From: Candidatus Desantisbacteria bacterium CG1_02_49_89
GTDB lineage: Bacteria; Desantisbacteria; UBA1551
Assembly (NCBI GenBank): GCA_001871075.1
Contig: MNUP01000123.1
Coordinates: 1 to 58,779, forward strand
Direction of reading: 5' to 3'
DNA: 58,779 nucleotides
The notes under the pieces are model-generated. The model was not told where the DNA came from, ran no database searches, and saw nothing but the letters and a program-made list of their open reading frames with translations. Positions 16,498 through 25,279 of the stretch are shown in pieces (the stretch's first letter is position 1; each line of letters begins with the position of its first letter). Both the position numbers and the translations under genes were made by a program.

Positions 16498-16755
16498 ATG
16501 ATAACGTTCCTGCTGGTAATCCTTGGGATATGCTGTTTTCTGTGCCTTTACAGAGTTGCAAGGGGACCGACAACTGCTGACAGAGCTGTGGCAACAGACA
16601 TCCTGGGAATTCTTGTTGTGGGTTTCTGCGCATTTTTTTCTTTAAAGACCAAGCAGGACTGGTATATGAACATAGCCCTTATCTGGACTTTGCTGGGGTT
16701 CCTGGGAACCATCACGCTTGCAAAATACCTGGAAGGAAAACACTTCGATGAATGA
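16498..16755 (+). CDS. mrpF: MrpF/MbhB-like subunit, 85 aa
   Basis: Short three-helix MrpF protein. RVARGPTTADRAVATDILG is the family motif (about residues 20-38), and IALIWTLLGFLGTITLAKYLEG closes it. Its last codons overlap the start of mrpG. Confidence 0.93.
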   Translation: MITFLLVILGICCFLCLYRVARGPTTADRAVATDILGILVVGFCAFFSLKTKQDWYMNIALIWTLLGFLGTITLAKYLEGKHFDE

Positions 16756-17080
16756 GATAGGGATGGTGTTGCTGGTTATTGGCGTGATATTTGATCTGCT
16801 GGGGTGCATCGGGCTCGTTAGATTGCCTGATGTCTATAACAGGCTTCAGGCATCCACGAAATCAGTCACCCTGGGGACCTGGCTCATCCTCCTGGGGGTT
16901 TTCTTTGTCAGTGGCGGCTTCAATGCCACGGGCGTGAAGGCGCTTATCTGCATTTTCTTTATTGTGCTTACGTCCCCTACGGCAGCGCACGCGCTCGCCA
17001 GGGGCGCGCACAAGAGCGGCGTGAAGCTCTGGGACAAGAGCGTCTGCGACAAGTACGAAGAAGACAAGAAAAACAATTAA
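16748..17080 (+). CDS. mrpG: MrpG/MbhC-like subunit, 110 aa
   Basis: MnhG/PhaG family with three helices: GVIFDLLGCIGLVRLPDVYN, then ASTKSVTLGTW, then VLTSPTAAHALARGAHKSG. The start at ATG 16748 overlaps mrpF by 8 nt; an earlier in-frame ATG (16718) lies inside mrpF and is not used. It completes a full MrpBCDEFG set, with the NuoL-like and MbhDE-like genes standing in for MrpA. Confidence 0.93.
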   Translation: MNEIGMVLLVIGVIFDLLGCIGLVRLPDVYNRLQASTKSVTLGTWLILLGVFFVSGGFNATGVKALICIFFIVLTSPTAAHALARGAHKSGVKLWDKSVCDKYEEDKKNN

Positions 17081-17285
17081 CCACGAAAAATTAACCACGA
17101 GATTCCACTAGATTAGATTCTTGTTGTCATTGCGAACCGAAGCCGCGAGCTGAAACCACGAGCAAGGCGTGGTGGGCAGCGTGGCGGGCGGTGAAGCAAT
17201 CTAGCATTTAGATTGCCACGCCCTTCGGGCTCGCAATGACCGGCAAGCGGTCATCTGTGTAATCGTGTGGTTGAAAAGGTTTGTT
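17081..17285. repeat. REP-like palindrome and words (17126-17240 core)
   Basis: AACCACGA words, then GTCATTGCG ... CGCAATGAC enclosing the GCCGAAGCCGCGAGCTGAAA block shared with 2741 onward, and a GCAATCTAG / TAGATTGC inner hairpin. It ends with ATCTGTGTAATCG words before the NuoI-like gene. Confidence 0.75.
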
Positions 17286-17897
17286 ATGAAACTTCCGAAG
17301 ATCCGAGAACTGGGCGAGGCGATAAAAGCTATCGTGAAAGGCCCTTTCACCGCGAAATTCCCGTTCGCTCCTTCACCCGCCGCACCCGCGTACAGGGGCA
17401 AGGTGGAGTTCGTTGATAAGGAATGCGTGGGGTGCGGCGCCTGCGTTGAAATATGCCCGGCAAAAGCGCTTGAGCTGGTTGATGACATACCCGGCAGGAA
17501 ACGTTTTATAATCCACCACTATGACATCTGTATTTTCTGCGGCCAGTGCCAGGCGAACTGCCTTACCAAAAAGGGGATAAGGCTCACGCAGGAATACGAC
17601 CTTGCGTTCCTTTCGGACAGGGACAAGCAGATCGCGAAAGTGGAAAAGAACCTTGTTTTCTGCGAAGAATGCGGGGAGATAGTCACGACCGCTGAGCACC
17701 TGCAGTTCCTCGCGAAAAAACTGGGGCCGCTCGCTTATTCGAACGCCAATCTTATAATAACCGGCCAGCAGGAGCTGGGGCTTGTTGAAAAGCCGTCGGA
17801 AAAAGAGGAAACATCCCACAAAAGGGCAAGCCTGATGCGGGTCCTTTGCGGGAAATGCAGGCGCGCGGCCGTGATAAGGGAAGAATGGGGGTTGTAG
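17286..17897 (+). CDS. NuoI/EchF/MbhN/HycF-like ferredoxin subunit, 203 aa
   Basis: Two [4Fe-4S] ferredoxin motifs (C47-C50-C53-C57 and C82-C85-C88-C92) give the medial and distal clusters that wire the core to its electron donor. The C-terminal third adds a separate four-cysteine set (C126-C129 and C188-C191), a probable zinc ribbon of the kind seen in some HycF-type proteins. The chosen start is ATG 17286 with AAAAGG upstream; a GTG at 17265 would add seven residues from repeat DNA. It is detached from the other core genes and follows the Mrp block. Confidence 0.9.
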   Translation: MKLPKIRELGEAIKAIVKGPFTAKFPFAPSPAAPAYRGKVEFVDKECVGCGACVEICPAKALELVDDIPGRKRFIIHHYDICIFCGQCQANCLTKKGIRLTQEYDLAFLSDRDKQIAKVEKNLVFCEECGEIVTTAEHLQFLAKKLGPLAYSNANLIITGQQELGLVEKPSEKEETSHKRASLMRVLCGKCRRAAVIREEWGL

Positions 17898-18502
17898 TGC
17901 GTAAGCGTGTCAACGTGTCAACGTGTCAACGTGTCAACGCAAAAGAATTGAAACAAAAATTAAAAGGCAGAGTGGTAATCATAGGGGTCGGGAATCCGTT
18001 GAAGGGAGATGACGGGGCCGGCCCCTTTTTTATTAAACAGCTAAATAGAGCCAGAGAGTCCCGCCCAGTCCGCCAATATTCGCGGCGGAGCGGGCAGGCG
18101 CCGAGTCAAAGAGTCAGAGTAGCTGCAGGGCTTGCCCTGCACAAGAGAGTAGTGGCAGAGCTTGCTCTGCAGAAAGATCTTATTTTGATCGACGCGGGCG
18201 AAGTCCCTGAAAACTACACCGGCGCCGTGACAAAAGCAAAGCCCGATACCGTTATCATAATTGACGCGGCTGATTTCAGCGGCAGGCCCGGCGAAATAAA
18301 ACTTTTCAAGGCTGAAGAAATAAGCGGGGCGGGTCTTGCCACCCATTCTATGTCCCTGAACATTTTTGCCGCGTACCTGAAGCAGGAAACAGGCGCGGAA
18401 GTTTTTCTCCTCGCGATCCAGCCCAAAACCATCAAGGCAGGCTCCCGCCTAAGCAGAGAAGTCAGATCCTCAATAAGCAATTTGATTAAGATGTTAGCGT
18501 AA
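17897..18502 (+). CDS. hycI: HycI-type hydrogenase maturation protease with repeat-derived insertion
   Basis: The family start IIGVGNPLKGDDGAG and the later LILIDAGEVPENYTG, IIIDAADFSG and THSMSLNIFAAYL segments identify an HycI/HyaD-type endopeptidase that trims the large subunit after nickel insertion. Two parts are built from repeat DNA: the N-terminus (17899-17940, GTGTCAAC words) and an in-frame block at about 18040-18172, between the GPFFIKQLN helix and LILIDAG. That block combines a CCCGCC...GGCGG hairpin, GAGTCAGAG words and two GGGCTTGCCC / GAGCTTGCTC palindromes. The probable start is GTG 17897, overlapping the previous stop. Activity may survive because the insert falls in a loop, but this is untested. 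Confidence 0.85.
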   Translation: MRKRVNVSTCQRVNAKELKQKLKGRVVIIGVGNPLKGDDGAGPFFIKQLNRARESRPVRQYSRRSGQAPSQRVRVAAGLALHKRVVAELALQKDLILIDAGEVPENYTGAVTKAKPDTVIIIDAADFSGRPGEIKLFKAEEISGAGLATHSMSLNIFAAYLKQETGAEVFLLAIQPKTIKAGSRLSREVRSSISNLIKMLA

Positions 18503-19254
18503 GCCAGCCCTACTTTGCCCGCCCTTGTCCGCCAACGCTTGCTGGGCGGAAACTTGAGAATGGTTCAGGGGTAGCCGCAGGCTTGAGCCTGCGTTTGTAG
18601 CCGCAACCTTTTCGAAGACCCCCGCCAAACTGACTGGCGGGCAAGCTGCAAATCTTTAAGGAGGGAGGTTGCGTTTTGTAGGGGCTTGATTTACCTGTCC
18701 GCCAGTAAGTTTGGAGGATCACGCCCGATTATTTCATAGTTTTGGGAGTAGGGGCTTTAGCCCCGTTGTTTTACGACCCTTAAGGGTCTACTCCTAAAAG
18801 AAGTTCTTTTAACTTGAAGATAAAAGAAGATAGAAAAGTATAAAATACATAAAAATCACCTTTAATCTTGACAATTAGCGATTTCGGGTTATAATACGTA
18901 TATACCCAATTCTTCCCATTCAATTCCCTAACCCATATTCTTCTTCCCATTCTATATCGTATTTTGTAGGGCAAACCTTCAGGTTTGCGTTTTGTAGCGG
19001 TGCGATTTATCGCACATTTCCCCCTAATTAAAGGGGGATAGGAGTTCAATTTGGCTAAGCCATCCCTTTGGGACATTGAACCCGAAGAGCCAGAGAGGAG
19101 AGCCAATAGGGCAGAAATTGTAAACGCCCGGGGGATTTTTGTTTTTAAGTAAAAGAATAGAAGAATTAGGCTATTGCTGTCCGAAGATCCTGATACATGC
19201 CAATCGGGACAATGCTTCAGACAGGGAGAATAGCGGGATTTATAAAACAAACAT
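18503..19254. other. Gene-free 750-bp gap full of hairpins
   Basis: Contains CCGCCAACGCTTGCTGGGCGG (as two halves, a relative of the 5136-5165 palindrome), GCAGGCTTGAGCCTGC at about 18576, CTTTAGCCCC / GGGGC words, GACCCTTAAGGGTC at about 18775, AAACCTTCAGGTTT at about 18976 and GGGACATTGAACCC-type words. A minus-strand frame (18780-19250) is open but looks non-coding. Confidence 0.55.
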
Positions 19255-19303
19255 AAGGCGCTGAATCCGCCAAAGTATTAGTGGCGGACGGGCGCCTTTT
19301 TTA
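19255..19303 (+). terminator. Two-step hairpin terminator
   Basis: AAGGCGC ... GCGCCTT outer stem with TCCGCCA / TGGCGGA inner stem and a T run after it. It closes the gap before the YD-repeat locus. Confidence 0.65.
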
Positions 19304-19354
19304 TTAATGAAGAATAAGAAAATTTAGGGTTGTTTTATTTAATAAGGATAAATA

Positions 19355-21830
19355 ATGAAAGTAAATAGCAGGAAATATTATTTGTGGGGGAAGATTTCTT
19401 CTAGTTTACATATGATCGTAAAAGTGTTATTTTTTATTTTTACTTTCACGCTAATTGCAGTTGCAGGCGAAGCGTCTTATATGCTTGTGGTAAATGTAAA
19501 ACCCAGTGTAATTTATAATGGTGATGTGTGCACAATAACAGCTAAAGTGACAAAATCAGGTTACCCATGTAAATCTATTAACACAACTTTTTATACAGGT
19601 GTGCAAGGAGGATATTTTCTTTCAGCGGGAGGAATTCCCATTTCAACTAAATTAAGCTATGTCATTGCTGGAACCAATTCTTCGGGGGAAGCAACCGCTA
19701 CTTTTACAGCCACAAGAACAGATAAATATAAAATAAACATTGACTGTTGGGGCCGGATCCTGATGTCGGAACGCCATATATTAACTTAAGTAGCTCAGTA
19801 GAAGTAATATGCTATTTTAGTTCTTCAAGCGTAATAGGTATACCTGTAAAGGGAACTCAAAGATTAGTTAGAAATGTAAATAGCTTAAATGGAAATCTCT
19901 GTTTTTCTGTTAGGGATTTTGAATTACACGGCAGAGGTCCAGATATAAAGCTTACTAGGACCTATAACAGTAAATCTGATGCAATTGGAATATTTGGCAA
20001 AGGATGGACCACTAACTATGATATGAAAATTCTTAATCCAAAGCAAACTACATTCTCAATTGGCGATTCTGTTTATCTCTTGAATCAATCTGGCGCTATT
20101 CAAGCTTTCAGATGTGTGGCGACAGGACCTACGTTCTATGATGCAAAATTTAAGGCACCCTCGGGCATTTACCTTTGGCTTTCATTAGAGAACAACGGAA
20201 ATGATTATGTGGTTAAGGATAAATACAGAACAAAATATTATTTTATAAATAATGAGACTAGTTCATCATCATGTAATGGTTATCTAAAAAAATAAAGGAC
20301 AAGAACGGCCATGAATTAAATTTATCGTGGTCTTCTTCAAGCGGTTGTCCTGCTCTTAGTTCAATAACAAGTCCAAGTAGAAATAATTTTACTATTAATT
20401 TAACTAATAGCCTATATCAATTAGCACGTTCGAATGAGCCTGGTATACCACCTACATACTACAAGATTTCAGTAATCAATAGCATCTCCTTTGAAGGACG
20501 GACTTATTGTTACACTTATGAACAAAAAGATCAAAATGTATTATATGCCTGGCCATACCTTTCTGAAGTATGGGTTCAAGAAACTAATAACGCGCAAAAA
20601 TATTATCATTCCATATATAACGGTTGACGGTTCACCAATATTAAGCAGTGCGATAAGAACAACTTATGGTTATGACCTAAAAGGAAATCCAATAAAGGTT
20701 AAGAAATATGCCTCCAATAACCAGTGCTTACAAACAGTTCAATACGAATATGACTGGCTCAATAGAATTGTGTCAAGAATTGAACCTGACCAACAACAAG
20801 GTATAGCCAAGACAACAAGATATACTTATTCTTGGGCTTACAATTTAGCTAAAGAAATAATTAGTAAGAATGGAGATGGCATACTAAATCACCTTGATTG
20901 TTTTGGTAGAGTAATTACTTGCCAGAATACAAAAGGAGACGGTTCCGAGATAGAGGAATTTAGATACGATGCAAATAATAATGTAATATATACCGCAGGT
21001 CCTTACGGAGTAATATCTTATTCTTACAACGATCTTGATAGGTTAATAAATGCGACATATCAATACAAAAACTGCCCTCAGGTGATTATTGGGTATGGTT
21101 ATGATAAAGTTGGAAATCGCACAGACATGACTCGTTTTTTGGGTGGCTTGGGCGAACATCTCCTCGAGATGGACTACACCTATGATTTTGCTAATCGTCT
21201 GACAAGTGCTACCAATTCATTATTCGGCACCGTTGACTATACATATGACAAAGCAAGTAACCGTAAAACAATGACTTACCCAAATAAAGTTGCAAAAATT
21301 ACATATGATTACGATTCTAAGAACAGAATTATAAACATAACGTATAAAGATAAAAATGGTGCTACGATATCTTTAGTTAATTATGACTATTACAACAATG
21401 GTAATCGTGCATCAATGTCCAACGAATTAGGTACTTCGAATTATGAATATGATGGTCTTGACCAAATAACTAAAGTAATCACTCCCAGATGGGGAACACA
21501 CTCGTATGAATATGACGACTTGGGAAATAGGATTTTATATTCAAGCACAGAATTAGGTATATATGGTGAAACAGTGTTTATCGGTTCCTCAGAAGGTAAG
21601 TTATTTTCTTTAAACCGCAAGACAGGGACAAAAGGCTGGGAATATATTGCAAAAGGAACTATTCATTCAACACCTGCTGCAGGAAATGGAATAGTCTGCT
21701 TTGGTTGTTCCGATGGTTATTTTTATGCCCTTAATATAAGCGATGGCAGTCTCAAATGGAAATATTACATCGGCAACAGTATCAATTCCTCTCCCGCCAT
21801 TTCAGGTACCAACGTATATCCGCGCTTGGC
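19355..21830 (+). pseudogene. Broken YD/RHS-repeat surface protein with beta-propeller tail
   Basis: A signal peptide, an Ig-like/invasin-type domain (VKPSVIYNGDVCTITAKVTK), a DUF6531-like RHS entry (FELHGRGPDIKLTRTYNS, FGKGWTTNYD), YD repeats (YDLKGNPIKV, YEYDWLNRIV, YDKVGNRTDM, YEYDDLGNR) and finally PQQ/BamB-like propeller repeats (VFIGSSEGKLFSLNRKTG, SDGYFYALNISDGSLKWKYY). The reading frame breaks three times: near 19750 (G4 where G5 restores frame), at 20286-20292 (A7 where A8 restores frame) and near 20610-20625 (two bases short in a TA run). All are slippage-type losses. The DNA is much more AT-rich than its neighbours. After GTNVY it fuses into a PorV-like gene. Confidence 0.85.
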
Positions 21831-22286
21831 ATAGCCGCAGACCTTGGCCTGCAATACAAGCTGAACAAGGAAGGTCTGGTTATGGGTCTTGCCCTGCAAA
21901 ATATGGGCTACGAAGCTCCATTCATTTTAGAAGCAAGCGTTCTGCCTATAAACCTGAAGGTGGGCATATCGAATAGATGCCTGCCTGATAAATCAGAGCA
22001 GGGCAAGCCCTGCAGCTACAAATTAATTCTCGCAGCTGACCTGAATTACTCCATCCTTGATTCCATCTGGGCTGTAGGTGCGGGTGTTGAATACTGGGTG
22101 CATCCAGTGCTTGCCATAAGGGCAGGATACAAGTATAACAGCGCGATAAACAACACCCTGGGAGCTCTTGCCGGCTTAACCTGCGGTGTCGGCTTCAAGA
22201 TCGGCATATTGGGCATCGATTACGCCCTCGTTCCTTACGGGGACTTGGGGTATACTCACCGAATTTCGCTCATTGCGAAATTCTAA
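21820..22286 (+). pseudogene. 3' fragment of a PorV/UPF0164-type outer-membrane barrel
   Basis: From about ALGIAADLGLQYKLNKEG to the end (YGDLGYTHRISLIAKF) this is the C-terminal half of a PorV/PorQ/UPF0164 barrel: MGLALQNMGY, LILAADLNYSILDSIWAVGAG, VEYWVHPVLAIRAGYKYN, LTCGVGFKIG, LDYALVPYG-type strands. No N-terminal half or signal peptide is present; upstream codons belong to the propeller fragment in another frame. An in-frame insertion at about 21996-22020 (DKSEQGKPCSYK) is encoded by the GCAGGGCAAGCCCTGCAGCT palindrome also seen in hycI. Confidence 0.75.
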
Positions 22287-22385
22287 CGCAGTCGAGTGAA
22301 TGTCCGGCGGAATCCGGTCCCTGCTGCTGTCTTGCGACAGCAAGATGCTGGGACGTCGCTAAACCGTCCCGATTTATTCATCGGG

Positions 22386-22446
22386 ATAGCGACCCTTACG
22401 GGGATCTGGGTTATTCACATCGAGTATCGATTATCTCCAGATTTTA
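22386..22446 (+). pseudogene. C-terminal scrap of a second PorV-like gene
   Basis: DNA reads PYGDLGYSHRVSIISRF and stop, a diverged duplicate of the C-terminus of the fragment just upstream (PYGDLGYTHRISLIAKF). Between them lie hairpin repeats (CTGTCTTGCGACAG, GTCCCGATTT / CATCGGGAT). Confidence 0.65.
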
Positions 22447-22533
22447 AAATGAAAATCCGCTAATTTTTTAAGGCTTGCTAAATTTAGTTTGTAACTGAAT
22501 TTAGCAGCGTCCCGACCTTTCAAACTATTTAAA

Positions 22534-22757
22534 ACCAGACCGCCTGAAAAGGCGGTTTTTTCTCCCCAAGGGGACTTCGGCTGCGCTTCAGGCTACGCCT
22601 CAGCTTGACCCGCCTTGCGAAAATAGGCGAGGTCTTCGTCTCTGAGCTTGAAAGTGGGGTTTTTTCTCCCCAAGGGGACTTCGGCTTCGCCTCAGCTTGA
22701 CCCGCCTTGCGAAAATAGGCGAGGTCTGCGTCTCTGGGTTTAAAAGTATGCTTTCTC
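22534..22757. repeat. Accessory-island repeat, copies 1a/1b, with terminator
   Basis: Starts ACCAGACCGCCTGAAAAGGC and runs through TCTCCCCAAGGGGACTTCGG to a CGCCTTGCGAAAATAGGCG hairpin. The last part is repeated in tandem (about 22562-22650 and 22661-22740). Copy 2 starts at 24304. The CCGCC / GGCGG stem with T6 at 22540-22562 is a plausible terminator for the preceding locus. Confidence 0.8.
22540..22562 (+). terminator. Terminator within repeat copy 1
   Basis: CCGCC-TGAAAA-GGCGG followed by TTTTTT. The same hairpin is at 24310-24332. Confidence 0.75.
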
Positions 22758-22868
22758 CTTGCTCCCTCGCAGCTCCGATGTAAAATCGGAGCAGGCTGCA
22801 GGGATCTGCGTCTCTGGGTTTAAAAGTATGCTTTCTCCTTGACAAACGCGGGTTTTTGATGTATAATA
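22758..22868 (+). promoter_or_regulatory. Promoter-bearing repeat, copy 1
   Basis: A 111-bp block nearly identical to 24424-24534. It has an AGCTCCGATGTAAAATCGGAGC hairpin (arms GCTCCGAT / ATCGGAGC) and ends in TTGACA (22839-22844), a 17-nt spacer and TATAAT (22862-22867). It should drive the ATPase gene. Confidence 0.85.
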
Positions 22869-22913
22869 ATGTCATATACAAATGACAAATTTACAGAAAT
22901 TTATCATATAGAA

Positions 22914-24236
22914 ATGGAAAAAGACAAAATTATTGAAATATTGGGCAACTGGAATTTCTGGAACAGGGACCTTGATGCAGGAATCCCACGAGTTAGCTAT
23001 TTAAGCAAAATGCAGGAAATGGCTGATACCGGAAAAATAATTTCTATTACCGGTGTCAGAAGAAGCGGGAAATCAACCCTGATAAAGCAGATGGCTAAAG
23101 CAATAATTATGAAGGGGATAAATAAGGAAAACATCCTGCTTATTAATTTTGAAGAACCCTATTTTGAAAATGCAAACCTTAATATGCTTGTGGAAATATA
23201 CAATGCCTATTTAGAGATTATAAAACCGACCCAGAAACCATTCCTGTTTCTTGATGAGGTGCAGAACGTAGAAAAATGGGAGAAGTTCGCGAGGAGCATG
23301 ACCGAGAAAAACGAGGCATTTGTGACAGTTACGGGCTCATCATCAAAATTGTTGAGCAAGGAACTGGCAAGCATACTAACCGGCAGGCAGCTTTATTTTG
23401 AAATTTTTCCTTTATCCTTCGGAGAATTTTTAAGTTTCAGCGGAATTGAGATTAAGGACAAGAAGGATATTCCGTTAAATTCACTCAATATAAGGAAGTC
23501 ATTCAGAAATTACCTATACTGGGGCGGTTTTCCGGAGATTGTTTTAAATAAAAGCGAGGACATCAAGCGCAGGATATTGCTGAGTTATTATGAGGACATT
23601 ATAAACCGGGACATCATACAGCGATATAAGATAAAGAAGAGCGGCAAGTTAAAAACCCTTGTGCATTTTTATCTGAGCAACCCCTCTTCTTACGCAAGCT
23701 TTAATAAGATTTCAAAATTCATTGATTTGCCGGTGGAAACCGTAAGGCGGTTCTCTTCCTATATAGAAGCGTCAAATCTGGTCTTTTTTGTTAAAAGATT
23801 TTCCTATTCACTTAAGGAGCAGGAAAACAGCCCGCGGAAGATTTATTGCATTGACAATGGCCTTTCTGAGATAGCAGGTTTTAAATTCTCCGGGAACCTG
23901 GGCAGGCTTGCGGAGAACGTTGTTGCGCTGAAACTTAAACGGATGGTTTCCTGGAATCCGGCCATGGAGTTTTACTACTGGAAGAACCATTACGGCGACA
24001 AGGAGGTAGATTTCGTTATTAAAGAGGGTAAGTCAGTCAAAAGCCTTATTCAAGTGTGCTGGGATATAGAAGATGCCCGGACAAAAGAAAGAGAGCTGAA
24101 GGACCTGGTGAAAGCAATGAATGAGTTCGGCCTTAAAACAGGAATAATTGTGACTGAGGGTTCAGAAGGGACAGAAAAAATAAAAGGCAAAACGATAGTT
24201 TATCAGCCGCTGTGGAAATATCTTTTAGAAGAATAA
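22914..24236 (+). CDS. DUF4143-type AAA ATPase, 440 aa
   Basis: AAA_14 domain with Walker A (ITGVRRSGKSTLIKQM) and Walker B (FLFLDEVQNVEKWEKF), a sensor stretch (VTGSSSKLLSKELASILTGR) and the FEIFPLSFGEFLSF motif. It then has a helical region and a C-terminal DUF4143 nuclease-like fold (YYWKNHYGDKEVDFVIKEG). These proteins are common, mobile and of unsettled function; nuclease or defence-type roles have been suggested. The ATG at 22869 overlaps the -10 region, so ATG 22914 is the likelier start; 16 extra residues otherwise. Confidence 0.88.
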   Translation: MEKDKIIEILGNWNFWNRDLDAGIPRVSYLSKMQEMADTGKIISITGVRRSGKSTLIKQMAKAIIMKGINKENILLINFEEPYFENANLNMLVEIYNAYLEIIKPTQKPFLFLDEVQNVEKWEKFARSMTEKNEAFVTVTGSSSKLLSKELASILTGRQLYFEIFPLSFGEFLSFSGIEIKDKKDIPLNSLNIRKSFRNYLYWGGFPEIVLNKSEDIKRRILLSYYEDIINRDIIQRYKIKKSGKLKTLVHFYLSNPSSYASFNKISKFIDLPVETVRRFSSYIEASNLVFFVKRFSYSLKEQENSPRKIYCIDNGLSEIAGFKFSGNLGRLAENVVALKLKRMVSWNPAMEFYYWKNHYGDKEVDFVIKEGKSVKSLIQVCWDIEDARTKERELKDLVKAMNEFGLKTGIIVTEGSEGTEKIKGKTIVYQPLWKYLLEE

Positions 24237-24303
24237 AAGCGAAATAGTGTTTAAGCGTTGAATATTGAATTATTCTCCTGACTTCACCTGTTCATCCTGA
24301 GTA

Positions 24304-24423
24304 ACCAGACCGCCTGAAAAGGCGGTTTTTTCTCCCCAAGGGGACTTCGGCTTCGCCTCAGCTTGACCCGCCTTGCGAAAATAGGCGAGGTCCGCGTCTC
24401 TGAGCCCTAAAGTGGGGTTTGCA
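24304..24423. repeat. Accessory-island repeat, copy 2, with terminator
   Basis: Starts ACCAGACCGCCTGAAAAGGC as in copy 1, with the same CCGCC/GGCGG terminator hairpin (24310-24332), which closes the ATPase gene, and the CGCCTTGCGAAAATAGGCG hairpin. Confidence 0.8.
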
Positions 24424-24534
24424 CTTGCTCCCTCGCAGCTCCGATGTAAAATCGGAGCAGGCTGCAGGGATCTGCGTCTTTGGGTTTAAAAGTATGCTTT
24501 CTCCTTGACAAACTCGGGTTTTTGATGTATAATA
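24424..24534 (+). promoter_or_regulatory. Promoter-bearing repeat, copy 2
   Basis: Copy of 22758-22868 with two visible substitutions. TTGACA at 24505-24510, 17-nt spacer, TATAAT at 24528-24533. It precedes the VapB/VapC pair. Confidence 0.85.
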
Positions 24535-24584
24535 TACACCACTACTTATGAAGCAATGGAAAATAAACCAAGGAGCATAATAAT

Positions 24585-24839
24585 ATGAAAAGGACACAGA
24601 TCTACATATCAGAAAGGGAGGCGTCAGCCCTGTCAAGCATAGGCGCCATAACGAAGAAGTCCGTAAGCGAGCTCATACGCGGGGCCATTGACCAGCTGTA
24701 TATAAACGACAGGACCGTGCATTTTGACCAGATAGTCCGCGAGGTAGGCGGCATCTGGAAAAAGAGGAAAGACAACGGCGGGGCATACGAATACGTCAGG
24801 GGCCTGCGTTCGGACAGGCGCTCGCAAGCGGCAAAATGA
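24585..24839 (+). CDS. vapB: RHH antitoxin of a VapBC module, 84 aa
   Basis: Starts MKRTQIYISEREASALSSIG, a ribbon-helix-helix DNA-binding N-terminus (strand KRTQIYIS, then two helices ending SVSELIRGAIDQLY). The remainder is a charged toxin-binding tail. Its TGA overlaps the PIN toxin ATG (ATGA). It should neutralise the toxin and repress the promoter at 24505-24533. Confidence 0.85.
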   Translation: MKRTQIYISEREASALSSIGAITKKSVSELIRGAIDQLYINDRTVHFDQIVREVGGIWKKRKDNGGAYEYVRGLRSDRRSQAAK

Positions 24840-25243
24840 ACAAATACCTGATAGACACGGATGTTTTGATCGAACTCCTCAGGGGAAAACAGAAGGTAAT
24901 TTCCTATCTTGATAACCTTCATAAAGAAGGCAGTGCTTTTTTCTATTCCCCCGTCACAAAAGCGGAGATTTTCCACGGCATCAGAAAGGGCGAGGAGGGA
25001 AGGATCAACCTGCTTTTTAGTTCCATGGAATGCGTTCCTGTTACGGACGAGGTCGGGGAAAAGGCGGGTTTATACCTGAAACAGTTCCGGTCCGGTCACA
25101 GCACCCAGATGGGAGACGCCATCATCGCCGCGTCTGCTTTTTACGCGGGCGCGGTTCTTGTTACGTGCAATGAAAAGCATTATCCGATGAAAGACATTAA
25201 GATTGTCATCCCGGTTAAGCAAACAAAGGCGCGGCTACAGTAA
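24836..25243 (+). CDS. vapC: VapC-like PIN-domain ribonuclease toxin, 135 aa
   Basis: PIN fold with the acidic active site visible: LIDTDVLIELLRG (D8, D10 region), a TKAEIFHGI glutamate, MGDAIIAASA and a final CNEKHYP. VapC toxins cleave tRNA or rRNA when free. It is coupled to the antitoxin by a 4-nt overlap. Confidence 0.9.
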   Translation: MNKYLIDTDVLIELLRGKQKVISYLDNLHKEGSAFFYSPVTKAEIFHGIRKGEEGRINLLFSSMECVPVTDEVGEKAGLYLKQFRSGHSTQMGDAIIAASAFYAGAVLVTCNEKHYPMKDIKIVIPVKQTKARLQ

Positions 25244-25279
25244 GAAATATATTAGAACAGTAGATATGAAGAGGGCTGA

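Noticed and set aside
18780..19250. Minus-strand ORF of 156 codons
   Set aside because: It runs through hairpin repeats and low-complexity DNA; the translation has no domain-like pattern and there is no ribosome site.
23808..23990. Short antisense ORFs such as this one within known genes
   Set aside because: They are mirror frames of well-supported plus-strand proteins, with no ribosome site or promoter.
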